Source of the DNA: Serendipita indica DSM 11827
Lineage: Eukaryota; Basidiomycota; Agaricomycetes; Sebacinales; Serendipitaceae
DNA length: 64,000 nt
NCBI GenBank assembly: GCA_910890315.1
Contig: CAJVGD010000010.1
Coordinates: forward strand, 496,001 to 560,000
Reading direction: 5' to 3'
Below, piece by piece: positions 1-11,207 of the stretch. Numbering within the stretch: position 1 is the stretch's first letter; each line of letters starts with the position of its first letter. Both the position numbers and the translations under genes were made by a program. The notes beneath the pieces are model-generated. The model made no database searches, was not told the DNA's origin, and saw only the letters and a list, made by a program, of their open reading frames with translations.

Positions 1-1687
1 GGCGATGAGGACATAGTCGGCCAAACCGTGAACAATGACCGTTCGCTCGCTCTTCTCAATCACGTTGGGTAGGACGGTAAAGGTGGGTGGTAGACTCTTG
101 TCACCGTTGGGGAACACGTCGATGCTCGTGCATTCCTCCCACGTCTTGTTCGGCGATGCGTGGAGGGCTGCCTTGACGTCGGCACGTTCAAAGTACAGCG
201 GTTTGGTTTGCTCGTTGGGGAATGATCCTGGGAAGCCAAGAACGTCCCACAGAATAGGATCTAACAGCGATTAGAAACTCGCAACCTCTCTTGAATGCCA
301 CTCACAGACGTCAAAGATGCGGTAGACATTGAATGCTGGGTTAATGAGCAGAGCTGCCTCGAAGATGAGGTCCCAAACGTCGCATCCCTCATCATACTCC
401 ACCGACTTTCCGGGAAGTGGAAGCTTGCCTCGGGGAGGATACTTGAGGTATTTGCTCATGTAGTCGTCGTATCCGCATTTCTTGTTAATCTTGTCGAGCT
501 GCTTCATGAATGTTTGACTGTCGATAGTCAATAGCCATCCTCATGTACAAAGAGTACCCCTACTTGAAAGCAAAGACGTTTTCATACTTGTGGACAAAGT
601 TGACGGCAGGAATCTGGTTTTGAACGACATCCCATCCGAGAACAGCTGGAGGGAGCTTAGTTGGTCAACCTCGACAATGTAAAACACTCACGGTCAGCGA
701 TCCAGATACCCTTGAGCTTGAGATCCAAAGCGCTGGGATGGCTGTAGATATAGTCCGCAATATCTTGAGCAGATTAGAACCTGTACTTTGCCGAATTGCC
801 ACACTTACAAGGCACATACATTCCGGCGTACTGAAAAGATGTTAGATACTATAGACAAGTCCAATCGACACTCACGCTCTCGCCAGAGAGGTAAAAGTTT
901 TTGCCCTTGAGCTCCTTGAAGACGTTGAGGAACTGTTGGAAGAAGCCAACAAGTTGAGCGGCGACATCTGTTTCATTCTAGAGACGTCAGATTGGTCAAA
1001 GGTAAAGGGCTTGAATCCTACTTGCGCCGTTGGAGTTCCCAATGAGTAACCTGTTCCTACAGGTTGCTCGACATAGAGAACGCTCGAAAGGTTTGTCCAA
1101 CTATATTCATTCTGGACAGGCTTGGCTGTTCCCCAGGGCCAAGTAACAGGCTAAATGTGATCATCAGGTACAGAATATTGGTAATAGATAATACGCACCC
1201 CGTTCTCTTGGAATGCGCCCTCGAGCGAGGAACATCCCGGACCGCCATTTGTCCTATCACCTCATGAGTACACTAAAGACGTTATGAAGGATTATACTTG
1301 CCAGAAAATCAAGTCGTCCGAGCTACCTTGCGGACCAGGTGGGAAGAACCAGAAGAAGAGTTTGCGAGTCTCATTTGCACTCCCACTAATAGGCAACAGT
1401 CCAGCCCACGACGGGCCAAAGTCAAAGTCGACTAGAGGGAAATTCGACCCATCGACGTAAAACTGGCTGGCGGCCGGGTTGGTAAACGTGATATTCTTGA
1501 CACCAGTGGAAGGAGCGCGCTCTTTGAGGAATCCTGATTCATCGCGTTGTTTGATGGTGGATGAAAATCTCTTGATGGCTTCAGCACGCTTGGCGGCGAT
1601 TGCCTGAGGGTCAGTTCGTCGGGCAAAGGAGGCGAAGACGCTGGTAGCACAAGTTGCGAATGTAAAAATGTGAGTGAGTCGGACCAT
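1..1687 (-). CDS. Serine carboxypeptidase (peptidase S10), 3' end off the window
   Basis: Secreted or vacuolar serine carboxypeptidase that removes C-terminal residues from peptides. The chosen ATG (1687) opens a hydrophobic signal peptide ([20 protein letters not shown]) followed by a propeptide-like stretch. In spliced order the family blocks are visible: the oxyanion/substrate block [17 protein letters not shown] near 1200-1255, a [19 protein letters not shown]-type block near 1050-1100, the nucleophile block SGESYAGMYVPY near 815-890, and a late [10 protein letters not shown] block at 5-40 that should carry the catalytic Asp. The catalytic His and the last part of the protein lie beyond base 1. 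At least six short introns break the gene, with repeated gtgagt-type donors on the minus strand. A TATA-like stretch lies about 100 bp upstream. Family assignment is firm; whether it is vacuolar (CPY-like) or secreted cannot be told. Confidence 0.9.
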
Positions 1688-1786
1688 CACTTCTTTAACG
1701 TCCACTAGCGTGTTGTCGCTGTGATGCGAGGTGAAAAGGGAGGGAAAGCCCAAGGGAAATTGCGTCCCTCCCAGCTACTCATACGA

Positions 1787-1797
1787 CTATAAATATA
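1787..1797 (-). promoter_or_regulatory. TATA-like element of the carboxypeptidase gene
   Basis: Read on the minus strand this is TATATTTATAG, about 100 bp upstream of the carboxypeptidase ATG. Distance and composition suit a core promoter, but it is a single AT-rich match. Confidence 0.3.
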
Positions 1798-2673
1798 CTC
1801 TTGCCCCATCCACAGTGTGTTTAGGCACGAGTTTGCATCACAGCATAGAACCGACACGGTCTTCATGTGCACGGTCCATTAGGAATCCAGTGGCAACTGA
1901 GTGTGCGAATGGTCCTTCGTCGGTGAGAAGCTTGCATCCGTAGTGCTGCACATGGACCAGCGTGCCGTATTACCGAGTAGGATTCCCATTGTTATCTCTG
2001 ATGAATCCATGACTTTGCTTCTTGCCCTTGTACCGCGGTTCGGTAGAGCTAAGAAACTTCATGCCATCAAAAACTCTATATAACTCCTAGGTACCAAGCC
2101 GTATACCATCGCAGCAGCGGGTAACGTCGTGTGCAGACCGTAATACGGCAGCAAATGGGAGCCTTCTACATGTACCTATTACTCCCCCATTACGAAATGG
2201 TATAAATTTACTTACCTGGGTACCTATTGATACCACCGGGATAAAGAGGGCGCGAACAACGACGACCACATGGAGGCCATTGCTCGCGCCGTTGGATCCG
2301 GGTTTTGCACAAAAGTGTTCTTCTGTCCTTATCGGTCTATTCAGACGGCATGGTCGCCGGAATGGCGCTCCATTCAACCAGTCCATCGCGCGTCAAGAGC
2401 GTAAGCGGCGAAGACGACACATGGAGCCTGTGATCTCGTCTGTTTTCATGATCCGCGGATATATTTTTAGACTCGATTATGGCTTCCCGAGATCTCATCA
2501 TGACGAGAGCGAGTCCAAAATGAAATGCTGCCAGCTTCCAGCTTGACGAGTCGATTTAGGAAGCTATAGAGGTTATATGATACATATGAGAGACATAGAA
2601 AGCCAAGAGTGGGAGATAAAACAGGACAAGAGGCACAGCGTAGAACCAAGAAAGTGTCCATCCAGCTAAAATA
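1798..2673. other. Intergenic stretch, no gene supported
   Basis: About 0.9 kb between the carboxypeptidase promoter and the 3' end of the golgin gene. The short open frames on both strands show no recognisable motif and no splice pattern linking them. I see no RNA gene or repeat here. Confidence 0.6.
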
Positions 2674-4482
2674 TTACGGGTTACCGTCACTTTTCCCACT
2701 AAAGCCTCTACTGAGACTAGGCAATCGATACGCGCCGCTCGTGCTTCTACCCCCGGCACCAGGCAGCGACGGGAGGGGAGGCAGATTGTATGTAGATTCC
2801 GTCGGACTTGGTGCTCCAATAGATGATGCCGCATAAGTAGACTTGGGAGCGTTGGACGGTGCGTATGCCGACTTGGCATAACTGGATGGTGCATAGTTGG
2901 AGGGGGTGTATGCTGTTGAGGGCGAGTGGCCGTGACCGGCTGGTGAAGTCGATGAGGATGCTCCTTGCGAAGACTCTTTCAAGAGGAACTCGACCCACAT
3001 CTTGGAAAACGACTGTCGAATCGTCAGCGAGATTATCATCCCTGGAAACATGAAAACGTACGTCTTCCGCCTTTTCCTCTTCTACATTATTTTTTGGTTT
3101 CACTTTTGGAGTGTTTGTACCACTCGATGAACTGCTGCCGCGCTGAAGACCGGCTTGTCGTCGCTCATCATCGTTCCATCCAAGGATGCCACCAAGGAGA
3201 TTCAGCATTTCGAATCGTTTTGCATCCGCACGGGGAGCCGTGATAAATTGGAGCAAAACATTGGTGACAAGCCGACGATCCACATAGGACGGTCCAACAT
3301 TCGCGCCATTGCTTCCCGCTCCAGTCGAGGTGGGATCCGCAGAAAACTTGCGTAATCGTCGTAGTGCTTGGATGAGATGCTCATTTAGGGTGACAGCTTC
3401 TTGTCGGACCTTGTTCAGCAGCATACTCTTCTCCTTGAGCTCCTTTTCTAATTCGGCGACTCGAGAGGAACTCGTCTGATTGGAGTCGAGTTCAACTTCT
3501 GCGTTTAATGCCCGTGATTTATACTCGGCGAGGGATTGAGTGAGTGAATCGATCTGGGCGGTGTAGGTTGCCTTGAGTTCTGAGATTGCCCTTTCTTGAC
3601 CTAAACGGCAGTCAATCTCAAGTTGTGGATGATTCCGCTTACGTACCTGCTTCGAATTCACTGAGGACAGCCTCCAGATTATCGGCCCTCTTCCTTTCCT
3701 CGTCTCTCTCCGCCTCGAATCGTTGACGTGCCACTCGTTCATTTTCGGCATCGCGTTTGAGGATATAGTTATCCCCTCTGAGTCGTTCACAGAGCACTCT
3801 CTCGTCTACGAGGACCCGTTCCCATTCCTCCTTTTCTAGCCTTGCGCGTTCGAGTAACTCTTGACTCTCTTTGACTTGATCACGTAGAGATTGAGCTTCG
3901 CTGGTCAAAGCACTCAGTTCGGTTGAATGTGCGCGAGAGGATGCTTGTTGCGTCTGTTGAAGAGTATTGCGCAGCGCATCGAGCTCCTTTGTGACACGCT
4001 CTGATTCAGCATTGCTTGAAGTAAGCTCGGAGTGTAGAGAGGCAATGGTGTTCTGAAGATCCTCGTTCTGGGCCGTGAGTGTGCTAATTAAGGTCTCTCG
4101 TCGCTCTAGTTCCTCCTTCAGATCGGAAATTCATAATGTGATGCGCATAGTGTTATTTCAAGCGTATGGAATATTCATGATCAGCTCGGCTTTAGAAGAC
4201 AGATGTGCGAATGATACGCACTGCATCCTGCTGAAGTTTTGTTCCAATCTTCGATTTCATATCGCTCAGTCTATCGAGTAATGTACGATACTGTCCCTCG
4301 AGCGTCTCCTTTTCGAGCTTTGTTCTTTCCAGCTCTGCCTGTACTTGCTCGAGTGTTGATCCGCTTGCACCATTGCCGTCTAGCACTGCCGAGCCATTGC
4401 CTTTTGGCTTGTCAAAGCTTGCACGAGGCGTCTCGTTGCCGTTGACCACACGAGTTCGTGCGTCGATGCTATTTCGTGACAT
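2674..4482 (-). CDS. GRIP-domain golgin (IMH1-like)
   Basis: Golgi tether that binds the Arl1 GTPase on trans-Golgi membranes. Exons 4482-4222, 4115-3647, 3600-3062 and 3012-2674 sum to 1608 nt (535 aa). N-terminal disordered residues 1-50 are followed by a long coiled coil (about 55-330) rich in Leu heptads and Glu/Lys/Arg. The GRIP domain sits at about 345-395, starting YVDRRLVTNVLLQF and including RFEMLNLLGGILGW; this block is what identifies the family. After it comes a low-complexity tail rich in Ser, Tyr, Pro and Ala (many short YAPS-type units) ending at 2674. The last intron falls between EEEKAED and SFSKMWV. The first intron (106 nt) is longer than the others and its acceptor is the least certain. 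The gene is divergent from the CBP3-type gene, with 124 bp between the ATGs. Confidence 0.88.
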
Positions 4483-4606
4483 TTCCGTGTGTCGTGGCTG
4501 CGCCGAGGGACCAGACAGTGTCGTATTCGGTCGGCAGTAGGGCTTATTTGTCGAAATTGAGACCAGCAGTGGGCACAACGAGTGGACAAGCGACAACGAT
4601 GGACGA

Positions 4607-5905
4607 GTGAGCGGTTCAAGTTTCTTGGCCATGAACCCCATCAGCACTCACTGCGCAATGCGCGTCGTTTCAGCCAATGCAAGACGACGGATTCTCGTAC
4701 ATCCTGAGGCATTCACTACAGCCCGCAGTGGACGACGACTTGCAGCAAAAAACCAATTCTCAACTTCGTCTGCGCTGGGCTCATCGACTTTACCTCCAGA
4801 ATCATCCAAAACTGCAAAAGGAGGATCTACTCAGCACGTGCAGCACACTACTGCAAACTCTTCCAGTTTGCCAAAAAAGCAGCAGTCTCAGGAGGCAAGC
4901 GAAGAAGGCGTCCGCGACGATGCACCGATTCCGTACCACAATGAACCGTCTAGTTGGACGGATTCGTCTGCTCTGTCACCTTTTCTACGACGACACCCGA
5001 GCGTATACAAGGCGGTCAAGTTTGTATACGACGGTACGTGTCTATTCGACATCTCCGCGTTATTTCTTGCTGATTGATTGTCTATGACAGGAATGGGACT
5101 GTATGCAAAGCAGTCGGACGCGGTCAGACACGGCAAGAAATTCTACATGACCTGTAGCGAGCGAGACATTGCAGAACAGGCGTTTGTATATGATAGTGCG
5201 TCAACTTAACAGACTAGTCTAACTCGATGCTGAGCCTTCGCAGCATGTCGCATACCGCAAACATTCCACACGTGGTTCCAAATGACCAATCTGCATGTTT
5301 GGTTATTGACAGTGCGCATACGAGCTCTCCCATCTCCTCACGGACGGTACATTCTTCAAGCCCTAGTCGACTTTTTCTTCCAAGACATTGAGGACCGACT
5401 TCGTGCTCTCTTGGGTCCGCGCATCTCTGAGAGGACGATCACGAGCTACATGAAAGAATACAGGGAACTTTGGAATGGCAGTCAACTCTCATTGGACGTA
5501 GGGCTCGTCGGTGGCGATTGGGAGTTGGCGGGTGCGATATGGCGAAACATCTTTGATGCCAGAGGATGGAACCTGGATGGTTCTCAGGTGGTCGAAGGAG
5601 AGCAGACTCTACCACCCGGCCTCGACCGTCCAGCCACTGTACCGGAGACTGCCAATCAAGAGACCACAGGTGGTGATCGGATAGATCTCGTGGAGATGCC
5701 CCAGCACATCTATACCTTTGTGGCATACCTACGCCGCGAATTAAAGCGGCTGGAGAGTGTCCCCGACGATGAAATCCTGCTCGGTGGCGACATGGGCAAG
5801 TGGGGAAGCTTTGGGACTACCGACGAGATTCGAAAGGGACCACTTGTACACAAAGAGCTGGAGAGATGGGAGATGTGGGCGGAGCAGACTGGAAAGTATA
5901 GATGA
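4607..5905 (+). CDS. CBP3: Ubiquinol-cytochrome c chaperone, CBP3/UQCC1 type
   Basis: Mitochondrial factor needed to make cytochrome b and assemble the bc1 complex; in yeast Cbp3 with Cbp6 binds the mitoribosome and new cytochrome b. Exons 4607-5033, 5091-5195 and 5244-5905 sum to 1194 nt (397 aa from the first ATG). Two in-frame ATGs downstream (4631, 4658) would give 389 or 380 aa; all give an Arg-rich, acid-poor N terminus typical of a mitochondrial presequence. The CBP3 domain runs from about HPSVYKAVKFVYDGMGLYAK through TFHTWFQMTNLHVWLLTVR and SYMKEYRELWNGS to LAGAIWRNIF, all family blocks. A charged C-terminal region follows. Introns are 57 and 48 nt. Confidence 0.88.
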
Positions 5906-6076
5906 TTTGATCGCTTGCTGTATTTGTTTTATGCCGGACCCTAATTAGACCTATACACCCCTTGCACTAGATATTCACCTGACTGACTTGTAAATGTAAT
6001 CCCGCCGGACAAGAAGGCTTCCCGTTCGGGAGTATCAGACTTGGAGCTGACTGCGTCGCTCATCTGGCGGCAGTTC

Positions 6077-8252
6077 ATGGCCACGCTCATTCGCGAAGAG
6101 CGGAAAGTCACAGCACAAGAGAATTCAACGACACGAGATGCGAACGAACTTGCTGCATCAATTCCGACGCCCTTTCCGCGTATAGAGCGCGTTGCGGCAG
6201 ACGCACAAACACAACCTACAATATCCAAACCAGCACAATCTGCATCTAATATTACCAAAGATGATATCCACAGTGGTGTAGCGACGACTAGTCACAAGCC
6301 ATCACACGAACAAGTAAGTTTCACGCTGAACCGCGGCTAGATACACCAGCTCCTCCCGCTCACTCTCATTTAACGCGTTTCAAGCGCTAATTCGCATATA
6401 GAAAACATCAAACCTCCTCCCGTCAATTTCACAACTCGAGCACTCGTGCCTCCTCACTCTGAACACGCTTCTTTCCTCTTCCCGTCCGCAATTCGAATGG
6501 ACACCTATCATTCCACCGCGAAGACATTCCATGCCTAGTCCCTCGACGGTGCACCCGACTGCCTCTGGATTCCTGGACCATCATGATCCATTCAACGATC
6601 GCACAGGAAACGAAACGGCGATTCAAACGCTCTTAGGGAACCTTCGAAACCTTGCAGGAGAAGAAGAAGGCATGATCGAACTACACACGGAGCAGCAGGA
6701 TGGCCCTTCAGTGCTCAGGGAGCTCCAATCTCGCGTGCATACATTGTCAACTACCATGAGCGAGTCAGAAGCGCAACTATCACGATCCCTCGTCTCGCTT
6801 CTCGTTCACGTCGAACGTCTGAAGCAGCTCAAGCCGCTCTGGGTGCAAAACAAGGGAGTTCAACCTCCACTCGTCGAAAATGGATCCATACCGTCGAGCG
6901 TGTATGATGATCTCAATAGGCAAGTGAGCACGCTCAAGGCTCAACGGGCCGACACGGAGGATGTCGACTCAAGGGAGAATGCGTCGAGTACGCAAGAGGA
7001 GACGGAAGCTGCGCTTCTGTGGTCGCGAATCGATGAGGATCTCGAGACGGTCTCGCGCTTGTGCAGGCGGCGTATGCGTGCATTGGACCCATTTCTTGAC
7101 GACGCTAGCTATGTCGAGCGGGATCGACATGGGGATACGGCCTTACCACCCGAATATGACCACGCAGATTTTGAGCTGCCTCAGTACCGCATGTCGCATG
7201 ATCTTCATCTTGATGAGAAGCACAAGGAAAAGCGGCTAGAGCAAGCTCAGCATACGCGACTCAGCACGACCGGAAGTGTGCAAGACGAAAAGATGAGACT
7301 CGACTTTGAGAGCGTTATGATGGCCATTGACAGGATGTACATCGTGGCGCCTCAACTGCACAATCAACGAGTCGAGTTAAAAAAGACGAAGGCAGAGCAG
7401 CTGGAGCGAGCTTCGAAAGCCGCAGAGGCAGCTGCGATCGCTGGCACGAGCTCCCAGCACGTGCCGAGTGCTCAGCGGAGTCGAAGTGGGAGTGGTGCAG
7501 AAGAACCGCGTGTCAAGGGTAAAGGAAAAGTACGGAGCGAGGAGCAAGAGTTGGATAGTATGCTCAGTCTTATTGGCAAAGCTTCATCCCGGAGAATGAA
7601 CGATCAAGCAGTTGTCCTTTCGGATGACCTGAAGCTACGACTGCAACGAGCGAGAATGGAGGATGATGAAAAGGTGGGTCCAAGTGTGGACGATCTAAAC
7701 TCGTACTGAACGACATTTCAGAGACGACAGTTCGTCGAGCAGCTTGTGTCCCACTCGGACGCGGGTAGACTGCACAACCAGGATGCAGTGCTGATGCCAG
7801 CGGGTCAACGAATAAAGGACCCCGAGGTTCTTTTGACGTTACCAGAGTTTATTCGAGAAGCCGTTCCCCCTGGTTTGCAGGGCGATCGAACCGACGACCC
7901 AAACGCTCTTTTGACACTCCCCGAGTTTGTCAAGGAATCACAACGCACAGAATCGCAAAAGATGGCGCAAAGTCAAAGCGAGGACCCGCCCTCCAAGTCT
8001 TCTGCAATTAAGCGAAAGGAATCGAAGCCACGACTAAAGCCACGTAGTAAAAGTTTCTCGAACGCTGCTGGTGCGGGTGCTTGGATTTTGGGCAAGCCTT
8101 GGTCACGCCAGATGCCTCCACCGCCAACGTCGTCACAGACTGCAGCGACTTCACCGTCACAAGGTATGAGAATCGCAAAAGTGATTGTCTATCTGACAAC
8201 TTTCGAGTTGGTCTCAGCATCTCTTTCGTCGCGGAACATCAGGAAACATTGA
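6077..8252 (+). CDS. Unknown coiled/charged protein with paired LLTLPEF motifs
   Basis: I do not recognise a characterised family. Exons 6077-6313, 6402-7673 and 7722-8252 sum to 2040 nt (679 aa). An alternative 54-nt intron (8164-8217) keeps the same frame and stop, giving 661 aa. No ATG lies upstream of 6077 in the same frame before a stop, though an earlier exon cannot be excluded. Visible features: a predicted helical, charged middle; a block IDRMYIVAPQLHNQRVELKK at about 7328-7388 that reads like a conserved core; a KGKGK basic patch; and two near copies of DPxxLLTLPEFxxE at about 7818-7860 and 7899-7940. The C terminus is basic and Ser/Pro-rich. The stop overlaps the beginning of the UBE3D-like open frame, so the two could be one transcription unit. 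Confidence 0.65.
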
Positions 8253-9838
8253 ACGTCGTCATCTTGCTCTTCAAGATTACAAATTCCACGGGCACGCCTA
8301 GTCAGATTGTGCTCGAAGTGGTACCCAGCTCTAGCGGTGCATCCGACGAGGGCAATTTACTGACTGGTGACCAATTCCTGGTCAAGCAAAACGCGAGCTG
8401 GTCTCCTCCACTCCACCTACCAGCGCGTGTCCTCGCGGGAAAGCATATCATCACACCCATGGGAGAGCACTATGAGATCAAATTACCCACTCCTCCGCAG
8501 TCTCTGGATGCGATTCAGATCGCCTCATCTGTTCCACTGATGGATGCCGCGCAGCTTCGATCCATCAGTCCGAGCTCGTTTGTTTGCTCGTCTTGTTCGC
8601 TACCGCTCGTCCACACGTCGGATGACAGTACCGGCTCGCTACAATATCGCGACTTGCCGAGTGATTATTGGACGGAGCTGGTGGATGCGTGGGTCTGCCA
8701 TCATGACCAGGCCCTTTCGAAGCGGGTCTCCGAAGCTGCTCAAGAGGGATTCTGGCCTCGACGGCAGGAATGTTTGATCGGCGGAAGCTATTATCTCTTA
8801 GAGGAGAGCGCGACCATCATAACGAATCTTAGGTCGTCCAAAGAGGTGAAGGTGAGTTGGAATTTCTATTCCGAGGACGCAAAGAAGGCCTTCGCTGGCT
8901 CTGCTACCAGTGGTCGCAAGTGTCTATTCGAGGTTTGTGGTTCCTCTGGAGCCCTTGCTGCGAGTAGACTTGCGACAGCTACATAGCTTTGGCTGATACC
9001 ACTCGTCCGAAAGAGACTAGCGCTCGCTATAACAACATGCTGAGACAGAGTTCAATGTTCTGCATGCTACAAGCGAGAGCACATTCTTCTACTCGACTTG
9101 ACTATTATTCGTGTCTGACGTCCATTTTTGCAGACTACCGACGATTGGATGCGTGTACAGTGTATTTGTGGAGCAGCAGTCGGTCGATGCCAGTTGTCGC
9201 CGCTCACCGAGACGATAGTCTACCGCTTTCCAAAGTATGCAACTCGACCGGTCTCTGCAAACGCGAGGTGAGTACAGACCACGGCATCGACGAGTTTACT
9301 GATATTGGTTGTAGACCGTTGCGGATCCCACTCTCAGCATATGTCGTAGAAGATATGGTGGAACTATCGCAAGTACACGGGGCTTATCGGTTTGTAATAT
9401 GTGATGAAGAAGAAGAAAAGGCGCGGTTGCTGGTCAGTAAGATGGACGGTTAGAAACCACATACTGACATTCGGTAGATTTGGGTGTTCAAACCGACGAT
9501 GAAGTTGTCATATTCTGCACCAAATGTTTCCCTCATTCCGCGATCCGGATCGGTTGTTGCCGCAAAGATACTGTTCAAGGTGGTTGGTCTCGGCAGCGGC
9601 ATTCCATTTGATGCAAAAAGGTGCGAATGGGTGAAACACTCAGTGGATATTGTCTCTGACAAATCTGCCAACCAGCACGTTGGAGAAGCATCCCAACTTT
9701 TCACATGCGGAACAACTCTCGTATCCTCTGGATATCTGTCGACGACTTGCTGGCCTTTTGAGAGAGAGTCACTCGACATATCCGTCGAATCGGAGGACGA
9801 TGAGTGGACTAGACGCAGGATGGCTGCAACGTTGGTGA
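8218..9838 (+). CDS. UBE3D-like HECT-type E2-binding protein (HECT_2 family), start unresolved
   Basis: Members bind ubiquitin-conjugating E2 enzymes and are described as E3-like. Reading from the acceptor before 8218: exon to 8851, then 9134-9267, 9315-9432, 9478-9579 and 9644-9838, all in one frame after splicing. Diagnostic parts are FVCSSCSLPLV, then LPSDYWTELVDAWVCHHD, an ECLIGGSYYLL block, VQCICGAAVGRC (a second Cys pair), FPKYATRPV, and IWVFKPTMKLSY followed by AAKILFK. The C terminus reads YPLDICRRLAGLLRES and ends GWLQRW. The long 282-nt intron could hide a small exon. The 5' end is a problem: the first in-frame ATG is at 8459, after conserved sequence, so the true start lies in an exon I cannot link, or the gene is fused with its upstream neighbour and a frame shift separates them here. 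Confidence 0.78.
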
Positions 9839-11207
9839 TCTATTTTGTTATCGTTCTCGCTGATGTATATAATTACTGCTGATCTACATAATCGAGAGGT
9901 GCCGTGGTGATCTGACTACTAATGGCTTTGCTGTTAGCAGTGCTTCCACGATTGCTCAAGAATATCAGATGCGGATGTCGGGGCGCGACAAACCTGTTTG
10001 ACTCGACTAAATGCTATCCTTTGATTGCCACGGCACTCTCATCACACCCCGAGCCTGTTCGTCGGATTGCCTGTATATGCCAGACTGGCAGGGGAACCAG
10101 AATTGGGAGACGAGGATTTCTAAATAAAATTCACATGCCACTCAGAGCTCGTTGAAGTTTATATAGGAGAAGAAAATGCGGTGGATCCCATGGTTCACTC
10201 GTAAATTGTAGGTACGACAATTGAATGCGTCGTACAGCATCTGCATACCTAGGAACAGGTGCACTGTTGAGCGTCGACGAATGCTCACCGGCGCCTGAGT
10301 GGATTTGGCGTTGGCATTCGTGTTTTGATAAGACGGAGGGCTGACCAAGCATCTCTAGTTCGGACTCGTCCGCCACTGCAGTGCGTGAAGCAACAAACCA
10401 CCCTTGCGGACCAGAAGAGGATCGCTGCAGTTTTCCCGGTTTCTGGACTCCTAAAGGGCTGTGCACAACAACGGCAGATGGCCTCGGGGTCTTCAGTCAT
10501 GTACAGTTGTGTCATCCGACGGGGACTATGCGCTAATAGTGTAACGCCCTTGCGCTCGAGTGGCGCGAGTCAGCCAGGGCCCTTTGGAGGTATTTAGCTA
10601 GTCTCTTACACTCTAGTTCGTCTCCTACACTCTCTAAGCGAGGTAGCAGCTCCGCTGTCTCATCTCCTTCACCTTACGCTCTCGTGCATACATAAAGCTT
10701 CGAATGATCGATAATCATCTAAATAAGAAGAATGCTAGCTTTTCTCCGTCCGTTACTCGGCTACCAAGGCCTAACGTTCAGCCTTTCCCATTTGCCCTCA
10801 TACTCTTCTTCCAATCTTACGTTGTTCATCCTCACCTCAGCAAGCGTTCCCGCTTTTCAATAGCCGTGCGAGTCACACCAACAACGAAATAATTTCGTCG
10901 TGTCAATTAATTTCTCGATAAGCAGAGCAGCATGTCATCCCAATGTCTGATATGGACATCGTCGTCAGCCAACTTTAGAGGGTGGCAAAGGTATTATGAA
11001 AAGGAACCTTCAGATGATCACGGCTTTACTTGGTCCTATGGCTCCTCTTCACCGCATTTTAGTCTACAGAGAAGGCTACTCCACGCAAGTGCACTATCAA
11101 AGTGCAAAATATTACCATTTCAATTGGTTCCGTCTTTCAAACAACTGCACTCTCGACCTGGAAATAATAGTATACCCTGTGATAATCATATCAATACCAA
11201 TGATTCA
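9839..11207. other. Intergenic stretch between UBE3D-like gene and receptor copy A
   Basis: About 1.4 kb without a supported gene. Short open frames at 10131-10466 (minus) and 10325-10597 (plus) overlap each other and show no motif. No direct repeat, terminal inverted repeat or RNA gene was recognised. Confidence 0.5.

Noticed and set aside
2087-2386. 99-codon minus-strand frame upstream of the golgin 3' end
   Set aside because: No motif, no splice support, overlapped by an opposite-strand frame of similar length.
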